From the NCBI GenBank assembly GCA_005789975.1, contig SXWC01000004.1:1-7081 (forward strand): a DNA stretch of 7,081 nucleotides, in the 5' to 3' direction. Made by a program: the position numbers and the translations under genes. Within the stretch, counting starts at the first letter, position 1; each line of letters opens with the position of its first letter. Below the pieces are notes generated by a model. It did no database searches and was not told the origin of the DNA. It was given only the letters and a program-made list of their open reading frames with translations. Positions 5,888 to 7,081 of the stretch are shown here, in pieces. The stretch is from Planctomycetaceae bacterium (GTDB lineage Bacteria > Planctomycetota > Planctomycetia > Pirellulales > UBA1268).

Positions 5888-6664
5888 ATGCATCAATCAA
5901 CCCAGCAACCACCCTTCTCGCTCGCCGGCCGCGTGGCCGTCGTCACCGGCTCCTCGACCGGCCTCGGCAAGGCCACGGCCCTCTGCCTCGGCCGCAGCGG
6001 GGCGAAGGTGGCGATCAACTACGCCCATGCGAAACCCCGGGCCGACGAGACCCTCGCGGAGCTGCGGGCCGCCGGGATCGAGGCCGACCTGTTCCAGGCC
6101 GACGTCACGTGCGAGAGGGGGATCGATGACCTGATCTCGGGCGTCGAGCGGTCGCTCGGCCCCGTGGACATCGTCGTGGTCAACGCCACGCCCGCGCAGC
6201 CCCTCAAGCCGATCGAGGAATACGACTGGGATTTCCACCGGCAGATGCTCGACTTCTTCGTGAAGAGCCCGTATCTGCTGGCCCGCCGGGTGCTGCCCGG
6301 CATGAAGCAACGCCGCCATGGCCGGATCATCAACATCACCAGCGAGGTCTTCCACCTCGGCGTGCCCTCGTTTTCCGCCTACGTCGCCGCCAAGGGGGGC
6401 CAGACCGGCTGGTCGCGGAGCATGTGCCACGAACTCGCGCCGTACGGGATCACCGTCAACATGATCGCCCCCGGCTGGATTCCGGTGGAGCGGCACGAGC
6501 ACGACGCCCAGGCCGACAAGGACGCCTACCTCGCCACCATCCCGATGGGCCGCTGGGGAAGGCCCGAAGAGGTCGGCTCGGCCGCCGTCTATCTCGCCAG
6601 CCAGGAGGCCTCGTTCGTGACCGGCCAGACGATCGCGGTCAACGGCGGAAGGACCTGCTGGTAG
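5888..6664 (+). CDS. SDR family NAD(P)-dependent oxidoreductase
   Basis: A 258-residue classical short-chain dehydrogenase/reductase, a cytosolic Rossmann-fold enzyme that interconverts an alcohol and a ketone using NAD(P)H. The cofactor motif TGSSTGLG is at 20-27, Asp72 (ADV) is the adenine-contacting acid, and the catalytic Ser152, Tyr165 and Lys169 (YVAAK) are intact with standard spacing. The C-terminal half has ITVNMIAPGWIPVERH, a motif of a subgroup near gluconate or 3-oxoacyl reductases, and ends in VTGQTIAVNGG. Two departures stand out: the Asn of the catalytic tetrad appears replaced by Phe124 (LDFFVKSPY), and the usual NAG is NAT (99-101). The reading frame is open far upstream inside the ROK gene, but the family N-terminus (SLAGRVAVVTG) fixes the start at 5888. 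It is probably co-transcribed with the ROK gene, suggesting oxidation or reduction of a sugar-derived compound; the substrate cannot be told. Confidence 0.93.
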   Translation: MHQSTQQPPFSLAGRVAVVTGSSTGLGKATALCLGRSGAKVAINYAHAKPRADETLAELRAAGIEADLFQADVTCERGIDDLISGVERSLGPVDIVVVNATPAQPLKPIEEYDWDFHRQMLDFFVKSPYLLARRVLPGMKQRRHGRIINITSEVFHLGVPSFSAYVAAKGGQTGWSRSMCHELAPYGITVNMIAPGWIPVERHEHDAQADKDAYLATIPMGRWGRPEEVGSAAVYLASQEASFVTGQTIAVNGGRTCW

Positions 6665-6686
6665 CGTGCCGCCGCCCCCCGGCACG
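6665..6686 (+). terminator. Short GC hairpin after the SDR gene, possible weak terminator
   Basis: CGTGCCG (6665-6671) pairs perfectly with CGGCACG (6680-6686) around an 8-base loop, starting immediately after the SDR stop codon. There is no proper T-run behind it, only a CTTT about 5 bases later, so intrinsic termination would be weak. It sits just upstream of the next promoter. Confidence 0.35.
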
Positions 6687-6692
6687 GGCGCT

Positions 6693-6721
6693 TTGACTCA
6701 ATTCGCCCGGTTTCCTACAGT
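6693..6721 (+). promoter_or_regulatory. sigma70-like promoter of the small basic gene
   Basis: -35 TTGACT (6693-6698), a 17-base spacer and -10 TACAGT (6716-6721) lie in the 93-base gap after the SDR gene. The predicted start near 6728 leaves a leader of about 30 bases with a Shine-Dalgarno, so this gene can be expressed independently of the ROK-SDR genes. Confidence 0.6.
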
Positions 6722-6744
6722 CTCGTCTTTCCCGCACACCCCGT

Positions 6745-6748
6745 AGGA
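6745..6748 (+). promoter_or_regulatory. Shine-Dalgarno of the small basic gene
   Basis: AGGA, 9 bases before the ATG at 6758. It supports translation of this short frame from the promoter just upstream. Confidence 0.5.
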
Positions 6749-6757
6749 TTCAAGCAC

Positions 6758-6955
6758 ATGGGCGGCATCAGCAACCGGATGAAGGAAGTGAAGCGGCGTC
6801 GGCATCGTCGCCAGAAGCTCGTCAAGTTCCAGGCGAAGCTCAAGAAGGCCACCACCAGCGAGAAGCTCGTCATCGCCGACAAGCTCCGCAAGATGACCGC
6901 AGGCTGCGACGGGCTCATCGCCCGCATGGGTCTCGAAGACCGCAAGCGCAGCTGA
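6758..6955 (+). CDS. Small basic protein, DUF6800-like planctomycete family
   Basis: A 65-residue, probably all-helical and highly basic protein of unknown function. It opens with MGGISNRMKEVKRRRHRRQK, followed by a Lys-rich amphipathic stretch (KFQAKLKKATTSEKLVIADK) and ends in LEDRKRS. From memory, this RRRxRRxK start followed by a short helix matches a small conserved planctomycetal family annotated as DUF6800; I cannot confirm this by search. It has one Cys (in TAGCDG), no signal peptide and no membrane segment. The charge pattern would suit nucleic acid or ribosome binding, which is only inference. It has its own promoter and Shine-Dalgarno. Its stop is 7 bases from the stop of the convergent clpB, leaving no room for a terminator between them. 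Confidence 0.8.
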   Translation: MGGISNRMKEVKRRRHRRQKLVKFQAKLKKATTSEKLVIADKLRKMTAGCDGLIARMGLEDRKRS

Positions 6956-6962
6956 CCCGGCG

Positions 6963-7081
6963 TCACGGCACCAGTTCGAAGACGAATCCGTCCTGCACGA
7001 AATCGACTTTGACGGTGCTGCCCTCGGGAAACTTCCCGGCCAGCAGCTCGCGGGCGAGCTCGTTCTGCAGCTGCTGCTGGA
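6963..7081 (-). CDS. clpB: ATP-dependent disaggregase ClpB, C-terminal end only
   Basis: Read on the minus strand, the visible 38 codons plus stop encode QQQLQNELARELLAGKFPEG followed by STVKVDFVQDGFVFELVP. This matches the end of the ClpB D2 small domain, where the E. coli protein has IQQQIENPLAQQILSGEL followed by a short beta-strand tail. ClpB is a cytosolic hexameric AAA+ chaperone that pulls proteins out of aggregates together with DnaK. The rest of the gene, including both ATPase domains, lies beyond the right edge. Another Clp/Hsp100 member is possible, but the QQQ...N.LA..LL.G.F..G pattern favours ClpB. It converges on the small basic gene with a 7-base gap. Confidence 0.85.
   Translation of the reverse strand, partial: QQQLQNELARELLAGKFPEGSTVKVDFVQDGFVFELVP

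Noticed and set aside
4635..5912. Minus-strand open frame of 425 codons opposite the ROK gene
   Set aside because: No family resemblance; the plus strand carries a complete ROK domain with its zinc signature. It would also run across the divergent promoter region.

Overview
The window is GC-rich chromosomal DNA from a bacterium of the phylum Planctomycetota, probably of the Pirellulales type. The phylum call rests on a DUF1501 protein paired with a large PSCyt1/DUF1549/PA14/DUF1553 cytochrome-like protein, an architecture expanded almost only in planctomycetes. A 65-residue basic protein resembling a small planctomycetal family supports it. The exact genus cannot be told from the sequence.

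Layout from left to right. Positions 1-31 hold the 5' end of a tRNA-Ser on the minus strand, cut off by the window edge. Positions 167-4580 are a two-gene minus-strand operon: an upstream exported PSCyt1-DUF1549-PA14-DUF1553 protein (963 aa) and, 31 bases downstream, a Tat-type exported DUF1501 protein (496 aa). A 99-base divergent control region (4581-4679) separates it from a plus-strand pair: a ROK-family transcriptional regulator (389 aa) and, 38 bases later, a classical short-chain dehydrogenase/reductase (258 aa). After a possible weak hairpin terminator comes an independently promoted small basic protein (6758-6955). The window ends in the C-terminus of a ClpB disaggregase on the minus strand, tail to tail with the small gene and 7 bases away.

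How the genes may work together. ROK regulators sense sugars or sugar phosphates and usually control adjacent genes. Here the divergent region contains two good sigma70-like promoters whose -35 elements are interleaved, and an imperfect 27-bp palindrome covers both -35 elements. The simplest model is that the ROK protein controls itself, the SDR and the divergent DUF1549/DUF1501 operon from one operator, tying an exported planctomycetal system of unknown biochemistry to a carbohydrate signal. This is inference from arrangement; the substrate cannot be read from the sequence. The tRNA, the small basic gene and clpB look like unrelated housekeeping neighbours.

No mobile element, CRISPR array, frameshift or broken gene was seen. 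The most interesting part is the shared regulatory region rather than a wholly new enzyme system.
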